From contig NZ_RCMC01000051.1 in the NCBI RefSeq assembly GCF_011319475.1, forward strand, positions 849-15,844: 14,996 bases of DNA. The letters run 5' to 3'. Origin of the DNA: Candidatus Nitrosotalea sp. FS. Lineage in GTDB: Archaea > Thermoproteota > Nitrososphaeria > Nitrososphaerales > Nitrosopumilaceae. Positions within the stretch are counted from its first letter, which is position 1, and each line of letters opens with the position of its first letter. A program made the position numbers and the translations under genes. Under the pieces are notes generated by a model. That model was not told the origin of the DNA, made no database searches, and saw only the letters and a program-made list of their open reading frames with translations. Shown piece after piece: positions 1 through 8,988 of this stretch.

Positions 1-135
1 GGTATTTCCAGATGTAACACTTGTAGGATTTGCACTTGTACCATTCAAGAGAGCTGGGGAAGCAAAAACAGGTACTATCCCTATAGAGCAAACTAGAATT
101 GCAAGTAACGCAAATCCTTTAAAGCGAGTACTCAT
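1..135 (-). CDS. N-terminus of a secreted or surface protein (partial)
   Basis: The minus strand reads from an ATG at 135 to the window edge without a stop, giving 45 residues that continue outside the window. The start is MSTRFKGF, followed by a hydrophobic stretch (about residues 9-24), then VFA-S, a plausible signal peptidase I site after residue 25. After the site the protein is rich in Thr, Ser, Asn and Gly (for example NGTSANPTSVTSGNT), typical of exposed, possibly glycosylated archaeal surface or exported proteins. A TATA-like box 25 nt upstream fits a leaderless mRNA starting at or very near this ATG, which supports the start. Nothing visible identifies the mature domain. The protein diverges from rpoH and has no evident functional link to it. 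Confidence 0.72.
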   Translation of the reverse strand, partial: MSTRFKGFALLAILVCSIGIVPVFASPALLNGTSANPTSVTSGNT

Positions 136-160
136 CTTGGTTGAAAGTGATTTTTTTTGC

Positions 161-168
161 TATTTAAA
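161..168 (-). promoter_or_regulatory. TATA-like box for the secreted-protein gene
   Basis: On the minus strand the sequence TTTAAATA ends 25 nt before the ATG at 135. That spacing places the transcription start at or within a few bases of the start codon, as expected for a leaderless archaeal transcript. Assigned by spacing and composition only. Confidence 0.5.
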
Positions 169-222
169 GTTGCGGAAAAAATTATTGACAAAAGATGCTA
201 ATTTTGGTACGCTTCCAATTAG

Positions 223-233
223 ATATATATTAA
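223..233 (+). promoter_or_regulatory. Candidate TATA box of the RNA polymerase operon
   Basis: An alternating AT run (ATATATATTAA) is the best TATA-like element in the 171-bp divergent region. Transcription would start near 255, leaving a leader of about 50 nt before rpoH. That agrees with rpoH having a Shine-Dalgarno site, unlike the apparently leaderless genes in this window. I see no strong inverted repeat or operator in the leader. Confidence 0.42.
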
Positions 234-293
234 CCTCTCGGTGGATGCATCTTAGTTTGTGGATTAGTCATACGTTTACAGCTAATGTTCAAA

Positions 294-297
294 GGAG
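294..297 (+). promoter_or_regulatory. Shine-Dalgarno site of rpoH
   Basis: GGAG within AAAGGAGA lies 9 nt before the ATG at 307. It decides the rpoH start and shows that the first operon gene is translated from a leadered mRNA. Confidence 0.65.
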
Positions 298-306
298 ATT
301 TTAAAC

Positions 307-558
307 ATGATAAGTAAAAAAGAGAAAATACTCATTCCAGATCATATCTATGTTCCAAAACATGAGATAATGAATAAAGACGAAGCAGAGAAAGTTCTTG
401 AAAAATATCACACCAAGCCAACTGAAATGCCATTGATCTATGTGAGCGATCCGGCTATCCGAGGCTTGGGAGTAAAGCCTGGAGATATGATAAAAATTAC
501 AAGAAAGAGTCCTACTGCTGGCGAGAGTCTGTACTATAGGTACGTGGTGGAAGAATAA
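307..558 (+). CDS. rpoH: DNA-directed RNA polymerase subunit H (Rpo5)
   Basis: The 83-residue product matches archaeal Rpo5/RpoH, the counterpart of the C-terminal domain of eukaryotic Rpb5. It sits in the lower jaw of RNA polymerase near downstream DNA. Diagnostic features are the N-terminal LIPDHIYVPKHEIM segment, the central PLIYVSDPAIRGLGVKPGD block and the basic ITRKSPTAGES stretch before a YYRYVVEE end. Length is normal for the family (about 75-85). The ATG has a good Shine-Dalgarno site. The gene leads the operon, and its TAA shares one base with the rpoB ATG (TAATG), implying translational coupling. Confidence 0.97.
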   Translation: MISKKEKILIPDHIYVPKHEIMNKDEAEKVLEKYHTKPTEMPLIYVSDPAIRGLGVKPGDMIKITRKSPTAGESLYYRYVVEE

Positions 559-3500
559 TGGCAAACATTTCAAACAAACGCTGGCCTATCATTCAAGATA
601 TACTAAAGAGAGAAGGAATTGCAAGACAACATCTAAACTCATATGATGAATTTCTTGAAAGGGGACTTCAAAGTATTATTGATGAAGTCGGACAGATTGA
701 AATTGAAAGTGCAGAATATCCATACAAGATTCAACTTGGTAAAGTAAAACTTCAACAGCCACGTATGATGGAACTGGACGGTTCTATTACTCATATTGCA
801 CCAATGGAGGCACGACTAAGAAATGTCACATATGCATCTCCTATAATGCTTGAAGCAAGTGTTGTGGAAGACGGAAAAATTCTTGAATCCAGGTATATTC
901 ATATCGGAGACATGCCAGTCATGGTTCGCTCTAATGCTTGTATATTGCATAATCTTTCTGAACAAAAACTAGTAGAGCATGGTGAGGATCCAAGTGATCC
1001 TGGAGGTTATTTTATCATAAATGGTTCTGAACGAGTCATAGTTGGATTAGAAGATCTTTCTTACAACAAAATTATTGTGGATAGAGAAACTGTTGGTGGT
1101 AATACTGTTTTCAAGGCAAAGGTCTATTCTTCTATTGTTGGTTATCGTGCAAAATTAGAATTAATAATGAAAAATGACGGTCTCATTGTTGCAAAGATTC
1201 CAGGTTCTCCTGTTGACATTCCAGTAGTTACTTTAATGCGTGCATTAGGTCTTGAATCTGATAGAGAAATAGCTGCTTCTGTATCGTTAGTGGATGATAT
1301 TCAAGATGAACTTGAAGGCTCGTTTGAAAAATCAGGTGATGTGCCTACAGCAAAAGATGCCATAGTCTACATTAGTAAAAGAATTGCACCTGGTATGCTT
1401 GAAGAATTCCAGATAAAAAGAGCTGAAACATTGCTTGACTGGGGACTTCTTCCACATCTTGGTAAACATCCTGATAATAGAAAAGAAAAAGCGCTATTTC
1501 TGGGAGAAGCTACTTGCAAATTAATCGAGCTAAAATTGGGCTGGATTGCAACTGATGATAAAGATCATTATGGAAATAAAGTAATAAAATTTGCAGGTCA
1601 AATGCTTGCTGATCTTTTCAGAACCGCATTTAGAAATCTTGTCCGGGACATGAAATACCAACTAGAAAGATCAGGTCAAAAAAGAGGTATCAATGCAGTA
1701 GCAGCTGCTGTCAGACCTGGAATTGTTACTGATAAGATGAATAATGCTATTGCAACCGGAAATTGGGGAAGAGGTAGAGTTGGTGTAACTCAGCTTCTTG
1801 ATAGAACTAATTATCTTTCAACTATAAGCCATCTTAGAAGAATTCAATCACCATTGAGCCGAAGCCAGCCAAACTTTGAAGCAAGAGATCTTCATGCTAC
1901 TCATTTTGGTAGAATATGTCCAAGTGAGACTCCTGAGGGCTCAAATTGTGGGCTTGTAAAGAATTTAGCTTTATCTGCAATAATTTCTGTTAATGTTCCA
2001 TCTGAGGATATAATCGAGAAACTCTATGACTTGGGTGTAACTTATGTATCTGATGCAAAAGATGAGCTGAAAAAAGAAGGCACCAGAGTTTTTGTCGATG
2101 GTAGATTGATTGGATACTTTAAGGATGGACAAAGACTTGTTGACTCTCTACGAGATCTTCGAAGAAACTTCAAGATTCATCCACACGTTGGAATATTCTT
2201 GTATCAATCTAGCTTTGAAGGTTCCACTAAACGACTTTATGTTAATTGCAATGCTGGAAGAGTTTTGCGTCCTCTTATTGTAATCAAAGATAATAAAATT
2301 CTCCTAACCCAGGAATTAATCGACAAGGTGAGCAAAAAATTCCTTTCATGGACGGATCTGTTGCATATGGGAATAATTGAGCTAGTAGATGCTAATGAAG
2401 AAGAAAACTCTTACATTGCAATTGATGAGACTGACATCAAAAAACACACTCACATGGAAGTATTTCCATCTGCAATTTTGGGTGCTGGTGCATCAATAAT
2501 TCCATATCCGGAACATAACCAGTCTCCTAGAAATACATACGAATCTGCAATGGCAAAACAAAGTCTTGGTTTTTCAACACCTTTGATGAATGCAAGTACC
2601 TATGTCAGACAACATCTGATGTTGTATCCACAGACTCCAATTGTTAATACAAAAGCAATGGGTCTTCTAGGATTAGAGGACAGACCTGCTGGTCAAAATT
2701 GTGTTGTCGCAGTATTACCTTTTGACGGATATAACATTGAAGACGCTATTGTCTTGAGCAAGTCCTCAATTGACAGAGGTCTTGGAAGAACATTCTTCTA
2801 CAGAATCTATGAAGCTGAAGCAAAACAATATCCTGGAGGTATGAGAGATAACTTTGAAATTCCAACTGCAGAAGGAAATATTCGTGGATTTAGAGGAGAC
2901 AAGGCATACAGATTATTAGAAGAAGATGGAGTTATTGCAACTGAATCTACCGCACAGGGTGGAGATATACTGATTGGAAAAACAAGTCCGCCTAGATTTA
3001 TGGAAGAATATAGAGAATTTGAAGTAAAAGGACCATACAGACGAGACACTTCAATCGGTGTCAGACCGTCCGAAAATGGAGTTGTTGACACTGTTGTCAT
3101 GACTCAATCTCATGATGGTGGAAGAATGTACAAAATTAGAGTTAGAGATTTACGAATTCCAGAAATCGGTGATAAATTTGCATCACGACACGGTCAAAAG
3201 GGTGTTGTTGGATTACTTGTCAACCAAGAAGACCTTCCATATACTGCAGATGGCGTTGTTCCAGATGTCTTGATTAATCCTCACGCTTTCCCGTCTAGAA
3301 TGACAGTTGGAATGTTCTTGGAATCTGTAACAGGAAAAGCTGCTGCATTGCGTGGAAGCAAGATGGATGGATCTGCCTTTGTTGGAGAAAAACTTGAAGA
3401 TGTCAAAGGTGTTCTAGAACAAAACGGATTCAAGTATTCTGGAAAAGAAGTAATGTATGATGGAAGAACAGGAAAACCGTTTGCAGTAGATGTATTCATA

Positions 3501-3905
3501 GGAGTTGTATATTATCAAAAACTTCACCACATGGTTGCAGACAAGATTCATGCAAGAGCAAGAGGTCAAGTACAGATGTTGACCAAACAGCCAACTGAAG
3601 GACGTGCAAGAGGTGGAGGTTTAAGATTTGGTGAAATGGAAAGAGACTGTCTTATTGCATATGGCGCATCCATGATGCTAAAAGATAGATTGCTTGATGA
3701 ATCTGACAAGGCAGATATTTACATCTGTGAAAGATGTGGATTGGTTTCTTATTATGATATCAAACAAAGAAGATTTGTATGCAGAGTATGTGGTGACAAG
3801 GCAAAAGTTACATCAATCTCTGTTGCATATGCGTTTAAACTGCTTCTACAAGAAATGATGAGTCTTGATGTGGCACCAAGACTCTTGATAAAGGAGAGAG
3901 TATAA
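558..3905 (+). CDS. rpoB: DNA-directed RNA polymerase subunit B (Rpo2, unsplit)
   Basis: This 1115-residue protein is the archaeal beta/Rpb2 homologue, half of the catalytic core. It is a single chain; in many methanogens and halophiles the gene is split into B'' and B'. Visible landmarks are the EDRPAGQNCVVAVLPFDGYNIEDA block with N726-I-E728-D729-A (the acidic pair matching E. coli beta E813/D814), GDKFASRHGQKGVVG at 871-885 in the hybrid-binding region, and the C-terminal clamp with a zinc knuckle (C1057, C1060, C1075, C1078). The segment from 1089 to the end (AYAFKLLLQEMMSLDVAPRL) is the expected anchor to the largest subunit. The gene overlaps rpoH and rpoA by 1 nt each. It appears complete and ordinary. 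Confidence 0.98.
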   Translation: MANISNKRWPIIQDILKREGIARQHLNSYDEFLERGLQSIIDEVGQIEIESAEYPYKIQLGKVKLQQPRMMELDGSITHIAPMEARLRNVTYASPIMLEASVVEDGKILESRYIHIGDMPVMVRSNACILHNLSEQKLVEHGEDPSDPGGYFIINGSERVIVGLEDLSYNKIIVDRETVGGNTVFKAKVYSSIVGYRAKLELIMKNDGLIVAKIPGSPVDIPVVTLMRALGLESDREIAASVSLVDDIQDELEGSFEKSGDVPTAKDAIVYISKRIAPGMLEEFQIKRAETLLDWGLLPHLGKHPDNRKEKALFLGEATCKLIELKLGWIATDDKDHYGNKVIKFAGQMLADLFRTAFRNLVRDMKYQLERSGQKRGINAVAAAVRPGIVTDKMNNAIATGNWGRGRVGVTQLLDRTNYLSTISHLRRIQSPLSRSQPNFEARDLHATHFGRICPSETPEGSNCGLVKNLALSAIISVNVPSEDIIEKLYDLGVTYVSDAKDELKKEGTRVFVDGRLIGYFKDGQRLVDSLRDLRRNFKIHPHVGIFLYQSSFEGSTKRLYVNCNAGRVLRPLIVIKDNKILLTQELIDKVSKKFLSWTDLLHMGIIELVDANEEENSYIAIDETDIKKHTHMEVFPSAILGAGASIIPYPEHNQSPRNTYESAMAKQSLGFSTPLMNASTYVRQHLMLYPQTPIVNTKAMGLLGLEDRPAGQNCVVAVLPFDGYNIEDAIVLSKSSIDRGLGRTFFYRIYEAEAKQYPGGMRDNFEIPTAEGNIRGFRGDKAYRLLEEDGVIATESTAQGGDILIGKTSPPRFMEEYREFEVKGPYRRDTSIGVRPSENGVVDTVVMTQSHDGGRMYKIRVRDLRIPEIGDKFASRHGQKGVVGLLVNQEDLPYTADGVVPDVLINPHAFPSRMTVGMFLESVTGKAAALRGSKMDGSAFVGEKLEDVKGVLEQNGFKYSGKEVMYDGRTGKPFAVDVFIGVVYYQKLHHMVADKIHARARGQVQMLTKQPTEGRARGGGLRFGEMERDCLIAYGASMMLKDRLLDESDKADIYICERCGLVSYYDIKQRRFVCRVCGDKAKVTSISVAYAFKLLLQEMMSLDVAPRLLIKERV

Positions 3906-6900
3906 TGGCGCTTGAAACAATAAAAGTAATCGATGGAATAAAGTTCTCTGTATGGTCTCCAACAGAAATTAGAAAATATTCTGTTGCTGAAATCACTGCC
4001 CCTGAAACTTATGATGAAGATGGAATGTCAGTTCAGGGTGGATTGATGGATGGAAGACTTGGTACACTTGAACCAGGTCAAAAGTGCCTTACATGTGGAA
4101 ATACTGCTGCAAGATGTCCTGGTCACTTTGGCCACATCGAACTTGCAGAGCCTGTTTTACATATTGCATTCATAGACAACATCTACAAACTTTTGTTGAC
4201 TACATGTAGATCATGCGCCAGACTAAAAATCCCACAAGAAGAGCTAGAAGAATATCACCAAATTATGAAAAAGGAGGCAGCGTATACTGTCATCTCAATC
4301 AAACACATTCCTACTGAAATAATAGAAAGAGCAAAGAAAGAAAAAACATGTCCTCATTGCGGCAAATCACAATATGAGTTGATATTTACAAAACCAACAA
4401 TTTTCATCGAAAGAACTGAGCTTGGTGAAAATAGATTATTGCCAATCACAATCCGTGAAAGATTCTCACACATGATTGATGAAGACCTCAAGTTGTTAGG
4501 ATATGATCCTACAACAGCAAGACCAGAGTGGTTTATTCTACAGGTTCTGCCAGTTCCTCCAGTTACAGTACGACCATCAATTATTCTAGAGACTGGAATC
4601 AGATCTGAAGATGATCTGACTCACAAACTAGTAGACATCATAAGAGTAAATCAAAGACTCAAAGAAAGCAAGGAAGCCGGAACACCTCCACTTATCGTAC
4701 AAGACTTGGTTGATCTTTTACAATATCACGTAACAACATACTTTGATAATGAAGTTTCTGGAATTCCGCAAGCTCACCACAGATCCGGAAGACCACTTAA
4801 GACTCTCACACAAAGACTGAAAGGAAAAGAAGGTAGATTCAGAGGTTCATTATCTGGAAAAAGAGTTGACTTTTCAAGTAGAACTGTAATCTCACCTGAT
4901 CCAAACTTGCAGATATCTGAGGTAGGAGTTCCAGAGGCAGTTGCAACTAAACTAACAATTCCTGAGGTTGTAACTGAATGGAACATTGAAAGACTGAAAA
5001 AACTTGTCATAAATGGACCAAGCAAGTTCCCAGGAGCAAACTACATTGTAAGACCAGACGGTGTAAAAATCAGACTTGATTTCGTTGAAGACCGAGAAAC
5101 TATTGCAAATAATATTGAAATTGGATATCTAGTAGAAAGACATCTCTCTGATGGTGATATTGTGATGTTCAATAGACAACCATCATTGCACCAGATGTCA
5201 ATCATGGGCCATTATGTTAGGGTATTACCTGGCAAGACCTTTAGACTACATCCTTCAGTCTGTCCTCCTTACAACGCTGACTTTGATGGAGATGAGATGA
5301 ATCTTCATGTACCTCAAAGTGAGGAGGCCAGAGCAGAAGCTATACTCTTAATGCGTGTACAAGATCAATTGATCTCACCAAGATATGGAGGTCCTATAAT
5401 TGGTGCATTGCGTGATTTTATCACTGGAGCATATCTACTTACAAAAGATGATACTACTCTAACACCTCAAGAATTTGCAAACCTTGCAATGTTGGCAGGT
5501 TACACTGGAGCGTTTCCAGATCCTGCAGTAAAAGCAAAGGGTGGTTCACTTTACAGTGGCAAACAATTGTTCTCACTCTTCTTACCAAAAGACTTCAACT
5601 ATGTGATTACTTCAAAATGGTCTAAAGGTACAAAGGGTCCAGTAAAAGATGTAGTAATCAAAAATGGGCAGCTAGTGAGCGGTGTTATTGACAAAGCATC
5701 TATCGGAGCAGAAGAACCTGATAGTGTCTTGCATAGAATCACAAAAGACTATGGATATGAAGAGGCAAAGAATTTCCTCAACTCTATTCTAATTATGTTA
5801 AAACAATTCATTACAGGTTATGGATTTAGTTATGGATACGCTGATCTTGAACTTGCAACAAAGACAAAAGATGGAATTCTTGAAAATATTCAGGAATCAT
5901 ATGACAGGGTCTATGATTTCATTGCTCAGGCAAAGAAAGGCACACTACAACTTAGCAGAGGTCTTTCTGCAGAAGAAGCATTGGAAGCATATATCGTAAA
6001 CGAGCTTTCAAAAGCAAGAGATAAAGCTGGAAACTCTGCAGACAAGTCTTTTGATGAAACCAATGCAGGTAGAATAATGGCAACAACTGGTGCCAGAGGT
6101 TCCTCATTAAACATTGGTCAAATGGCAGGTGCATTGGGACAGCAGTCTATTAGAGGTAGAAGAATTCTCAAAGGTTATAGTAACAGGGCATTACCACACT
6201 TTAAAGAAAATGATGCCAACCCAGATGGTAAAGGATTTGTAAAATCTAACTATAGGGAAGGACTGTCAACTCTGGAATTCTTTTTCCACGCTATGGGTGG
6301 AAGAGAAGGTCTTGTTGACACTGCAGTTAGAACCCAACAAAGTGGTTACATGCAGAGAAGACTCATCAATGCACTTGAACACCTCAAACTAGAATATGAT
6401 GGAACAGTAAGAGATCCACACGGTCACATAATACAATTCCTTTATGGTGAGGACGGAATCGATGTAGCAAAAAGTGATCATGGTGAAGCATTTAGAATTG
6501 CAAGATTGATTGAATCTGAAAGCATCATTGATTCTGGAAAGAAAGCCACAAAAGAAGAGATAACAGATCTAGTCAAAAAATATGCAAAGACATTCAATCC
6601 ACGTTTATCAAAAACTGTACTTGAGGCACTACTTGAATCAAAACTTAGCAAAGATGGTGTTGATAAAGTCTGTAAAAAAGCATTAGAGCTGTACGACAAT
6701 GCCAAGGTTGAACCTGGCCAAGCAGTAGGTGTAGTAACCGCTCAATCAATAGGAGAGCCAGGTACTCAGATGACTCTGAGAACATTCCACTTTGCAGGTA
6801 TCAGAGAAAGAAACGTAACTCTAGGACTTCCTAGGTTAATCGAACTTGTAGATGCAAGAAAGAAACCAGTAACACCAACAATGGATATCTACTTGGAAGA

Positions 6901-7699
6901 AAATCACAAGAAATCAAAAGAAAAAGCAATCAAGGTAGCTAGAGAAATTCTTCACACCAAAATTAGTGCATTAATCTCTAGTACTGAAACTGACTATTCT
7001 ACAAAAATAAAACTCAATCTCAATCAAGATAAACTACGAGAAAGAGCATGTACAATAGAAGATGTTGTAGATGCATTACAATCCTCCAAGAAGAAATTTG
7101 AAATTGAACCAAGCGGACACTCTATCACATTAACACTACCTGAAGAATCTGATACTCAAACTGTTCTTGCAATGAGAAACAAAGTACTGTCAACCACCGT
7201 AAAAGGTGTAACAGATGTAGAACGAGTTACTATTGTACAACAAGGAGAAGAGTGGGTTATACAAACATCTGGCTCAAACATTGCAAAAGTATGGGAGATT
7301 GACGGAATCGACAAGAAAAATATTCGAACTAATAACATCTTTGAGATTGCAGGTACTCTAGGTATTGAGGCTGCACGAAACTCATTGATAAATGAACTAA
7401 GCTCTACTCTTGAAGACCAAGGTCTGGAAGTAGACGTGAGATACATCATGTTGGTATCTGACTTGATGTGTTCTAGAGGATACTTGCAGCAAATTGGAAG
7501 ACACGGAATCGCTGGTACTAAGACAAGTGTACTTGCAAGAGCCGCATTTGAAATTACAGTTCCAACAATTGCAGAAGCCGCATTAGCAGGAGAAGTTGAA
7601 GAACTCAAAGGAGTAACAGAAAATGTTATAGTAGGAGCAAATATTCCAATTGGTACAGGAACAGTAGATCTATACATGAGAGTGGTTCAAGATGGCTAA
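3905..7699 (+). CDS. rpoA: DNA-directed RNA polymerase subunit A, unsplit A'+A'' (Rpo1)
   Basis: This 1264-residue protein is the largest, catalytic RNA polymerase subunit (beta'/Rpb1 homologue). A' and A'' are encoded as one chain, as in Thaumarchaeota and eukaryotes; in most Crenarchaeota and Euryarchaeota they are two genes. The N-terminal clamp has zinc ligands C61, C64, C71, H74 and a second Cys set at C101/C104 and C149/C152. The active site is N457-A-D459-F-D461-G-D463, whose aspartates hold the catalytic magnesium. The bridge helix runs about 796-830 (AMGGREGLVDTAVRTQQSGY), and the trigger-loop start is VTAQSIGEPGTQMTLRTFHF at 944-963. The C-terminal part (about 870-1264) corresponds to A''. 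No stop or restart lies at the usual split region. GGAG 8 nt before the ATG, inside the end of rpoB, and the TAATG overlap support the start. Confidence 0.98.
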   Translation: MALETIKVIDGIKFSVWSPTEIRKYSVAEITAPETYDEDGMSVQGGLMDGRLGTLEPGQKCLTCGNTAARCPGHFGHIELAEPVLHIAFIDNIYKLLLTTCRSCARLKIPQEELEEYHQIMKKEAAYTVISIKHIPTEIIERAKKEKTCPHCGKSQYELIFTKPTIFIERTELGENRLLPITIRERFSHMIDEDLKLLGYDPTTARPEWFILQVLPVPPVTVRPSIILETGIRSEDDLTHKLVDIIRVNQRLKESKEAGTPPLIVQDLVDLLQYHVTTYFDNEVSGIPQAHHRSGRPLKTLTQRLKGKEGRFRGSLSGKRVDFSSRTVISPDPNLQISEVGVPEAVATKLTIPEVVTEWNIERLKKLVINGPSKFPGANYIVRPDGVKIRLDFVEDRETIANNIEIGYLVERHLSDGDIVMFNRQPSLHQMSIMGHYVRVLPGKTFRLHPSVCPPYNADFDGDEMNLHVPQSEEARAEAILLMRVQDQLISPRYGGPIIGALRDFITGAYLLTKDDTTLTPQEFANLAMLAGYTGAFPDPAVKAKGGSLYSGKQLFSLFLPKDFNYVITSKWSKGTKGPVKDVVIKNGQLVSGVIDKASIGAEEPDSVLHRITKDYGYEEAKNFLNSILIMLKQFITGYGFSYGYADLELATKTKDGILENIQESYDRVYDFIAQAKKGTLQLSRGLSAEEALEAYIVNELSKARDKAGNSADKSFDETNAGRIMATTGARGSSLNIGQMAGALGQQSIRGRRILKGYSNRALPHFKENDANPDGKGFVKSNYREGLSTLEFFFHAMGGREGLVDTAVRTQQSGYMQRRLINALEHLKLEYDGTVRDPHGHIIQFLYGEDGIDVAKSDHGEAFRIARLIESESIIDSGKKATKEEITDLVKKYAKTFNPRLSKTVLEALLESKLSKDGVDKVCKKALELYDNAKVEPGQAVGVVTAQSIGEPGTQMTLRTFHFAGIRERNVTLGLPRLIELVDARKKPVTPTMDIYLEENHKKSKEKAIKVAREILHTKISALISSTETDYSTKIKLNLNQDKLRERACTIEDVVDALQSSKKKFEIEPSGHSITLTLPEESDTQTVLAMRNKVLSTTVKGVTDVERVTIVQQGEEWVIQTSGSNIAKVWEIDGIDKKNIRTNNIFEIAGTLGIEAARNSLINELSSTLEDQGLEVDVRYIMLVSDLMCSRGYLQQIGRHGIAGTKTSVLARAAFEITVPTIAEAALAGEVEELKGVTENVIVGANIPIGTGTVDLYMRVVQDG

Positions 7700-8009
7700 A
7701 CTATTAGAAAAAATAATAAAAGATGCAATTGAGGATGGCAAGTACTCGTTTGGTACAAAGGAGACAATCAGTACAATCAAAAGTTCAAAGGTTGTCGTAT
7801 TGTCAAACTCTATACAGGAAAAAACACTGGAAAAAATACAAGAAGCAGCTAAAAATTCCAAAGTTCCAACTCTACAATATAACGGTTCATCAGTAGAACT
7901 TGGTAGATTGTGTGGAACCCAGTTTAGAATTTCTGCATTGTCGCTTAAGACTCTAAGCGATACTAATCTTAAAGCAATAACCAAAGAACTAGAAACAGAG
8001 ACGAACTAA
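7692..8009 (+). CDS. rpl30e: Ribosomal protein eL30 (L30e)
   Basis: The 105-residue protein fits the L30e/L7Ae-like family found directly after the RNA polymerase A genes in many archaea. The body has the family pattern of a central beta strand (SKVVVLSNS), an EKIQEAAKNSKVPTLQYNGSSVELGRLCG block, and a final RISALSL strand. The related archaeal L30e/L7Ae fold binds kink-turn RNA, and the protein is a large-subunit component. The ATG lies 8 nt inside the end of rpoA and has no clear Shine-Dalgarno site, so translation probably depends on coupling to rpoA. A short acidic C-terminus (KELETETN) follows the fold. Confidence 0.92.
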   Translation: MAKLLEKIIKDAIEDGKYSFGTKETISTIKSSKVVVLSNSIQEKTLEKIQEAAKNSKVPTLQYNGSSVELGRLCGTQFRISALSLKTLSDTNLKAITKELETETN

Positions 8010-8028
8010 CCTGATGTACTTTTCCTCG

Positions 8029-8036
8029 TATTTTAT
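8029..8036 (+). promoter_or_regulatory. Candidate internal promoter (TATA-like) before nusA
   Basis: The 41-nt gap between rpl30e and nusA is the first real gap in the operon. It holds TATTTTAT followed by ATTTAA at 8045-8050, just after a T-rich run (ACTTTTCC). A TATA box here would start transcription around 8055-8065, downstream of the first nusA ATG (8051) but upstream of the second (8084). It could equally be plain AT-rich spacer or a weak terminator. Confidence 0.28.
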
Positions 8037-8050
8037 CTATCAAGATTTAA

Positions 8051-8542
8051 ATGTCCCACCAAGAGATCGAGTTTAAAAACGGCATGACGGAAACAATCAA
8101 ACTCTCAACAGATCAAATAAAGCTAATGTCACTTTTTCAGAATGTGACCGGAGCTACAGCACGAGACTGTATTGAGGACGAAAAGCAAGACCGAGTAATA
8201 TTTGTGGTAAATCATGGTAAAATGGGACTAGCCATTGGAAAGGGTGGTTCTACAATTAAGAATTTACAAAACGTGGTAAAAAGAAATGTTGAACTTGTAG
8301 AATATTCTGAAGAACCAGCAGAATTTCTAAAAAACATGCTCAATCCAAAATTAGTTTCTGAAGTAAAAATAAACAAGAGACTGGACGGCTCACTTCAAGC
8401 AATCATTCTAGTTGATGCAAAAAAGAAAGGAATTGTAGTAGGCAGAGAAGGACGTAATGCAGAAAAAGCAAGACTATTAGCAAAGAGATACTTTCAAATT
8501 TCTAGTGTTCTTATTCAAAGTCCGGAGAAAATAATGGAGTAA
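8051..8542 (+). CDS. nusA: Archaeal NusA-like transcription factor (two KH domains)
   Basis: The product (163 residues) is the short archaeal NusA, made of two KH RNA-binding domains and lacking the bacterial N-terminal polymerase-binding and S1 domains. The KH GxxG loops are GKGG at 63-66 (in [15 protein letters not shown]) and GREG at 131-134 (in [22 protein letters not shown]). It is thought to act on nascent RNA during elongation or termination; its position between rpl30e and rps12 is the conserved archaeal arrangement. The start is uncertain. ATG 8051 has no Shine-Dalgarno site and adds eleven residues ([11 protein letters not shown]). ATG 8084 begins [14 protein letters not shown], closer to what I recall of the family N-terminus, and would give 152 residues. 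The reading frame itself is secure. Confidence 0.93.
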   Translation: MSHQEIEFKNGMTETIKLSTDQIKLMSLFQNVTGATARDCIEDEKQDRVIFVVNHGKMGLAIGKGGSTIKNLQNVVKRNVELVEYSEEPAEFLKNMLNPKLVSEVKINKRLDGSLQAIILVDAKKKGIVVGREGRNAEKARLLAKRYFQISSVLIQSPEKIME

Positions 8543-8547
8543 ATGGT

Positions 8548-8985
8548 ATGGCAAAATCACCTCTAGGTCTATTTGCAGGAAGAGTTCTCAAAGATAAGAG
8601 AAAACGACAAAAGTGGTCAATTGGTACCTATAAGAGAAGAGAACTAGGACTTGACAGAAAAGCAAGCCCACTTGGAGGCGCTCCACAAGCTAGAGGTATA
8701 GTTTTAGAAAAAGTTGGAATTGAAGCAAAACAGCCAAACTCTGCTGTAAGAAAATGTGTTAGAGTACAACTGATTAAAAATGGTAAAACGGTAACCGCCT
8801 TCCTTCCTAGGGACGGTGCACTCAACTTTGTTGATGAACACGACGAAGTACATGTAGAAGGAATGGGTGCATCCATGGGAGGAGCCCTTGGTGATATCCC
8901 TGGTGTAAGGTGGAAGGTTTTCAAGGTAAATGGAACTTCACTTAAGGAACTTGTTTATGGCAAGAAGGAAAAACCAAGGAGATAG
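8548..8985 (+). CDS. rps12: Small-subunit ribosomal protein uS12
   Basis: The 145-residue protein is the archaeal uS12, at the decoding centre of the 30S subunit. Landmarks are a basic N-terminal tail ([20 protein letters not shown]), [21 protein letters not shown], the decoding-loop motif K61-[25 protein letters not shown] in the second conserved loop, and [18 protein letters not shown] near the end. Length is normal for archaea. GGAG at 8536-8539, inside the last codons of nusA, is 8 nt before the ATG and fixes the start. It lies 5 nt after the nusA stop and 3 nt before rps7. Confidence 0.97.
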   Translation: MAKSPLGLFAGRVLKDKRKRQKWSIGTYKRRELGLDRKASPLGGAPQARGIVLEKVGIEAKQPNSAVRKCVRVQLIKNGKTVTAFLPRDGALNFVDEHDEVHVEGMGASMGGALGDIPGVRWKVFKVNGTSLKELVYGKKEKPRR

Positions 8986-8988
8986 AAA

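Noticed and set aside
136-306. A possible riboswitch or attenuator in the rpoH leader
   Set aside because: I find no convincing stem pairs or known aptamer core; only promoter-like and Shine-Dalgarno sequences are supportable.
301-573. A 90-codon minus-strand frame covering rpoH
   Set aside because: It lies over the entire rpoH gene, which is unmistakable, and has no supporting signal.
7156-7677. A 173-codon open frame on the minus strand inside rpoA
   Set aside because: It is fully antisense to the conserved A'' region, its composition mirrors rpoA codons, and it has no motif or promoter.
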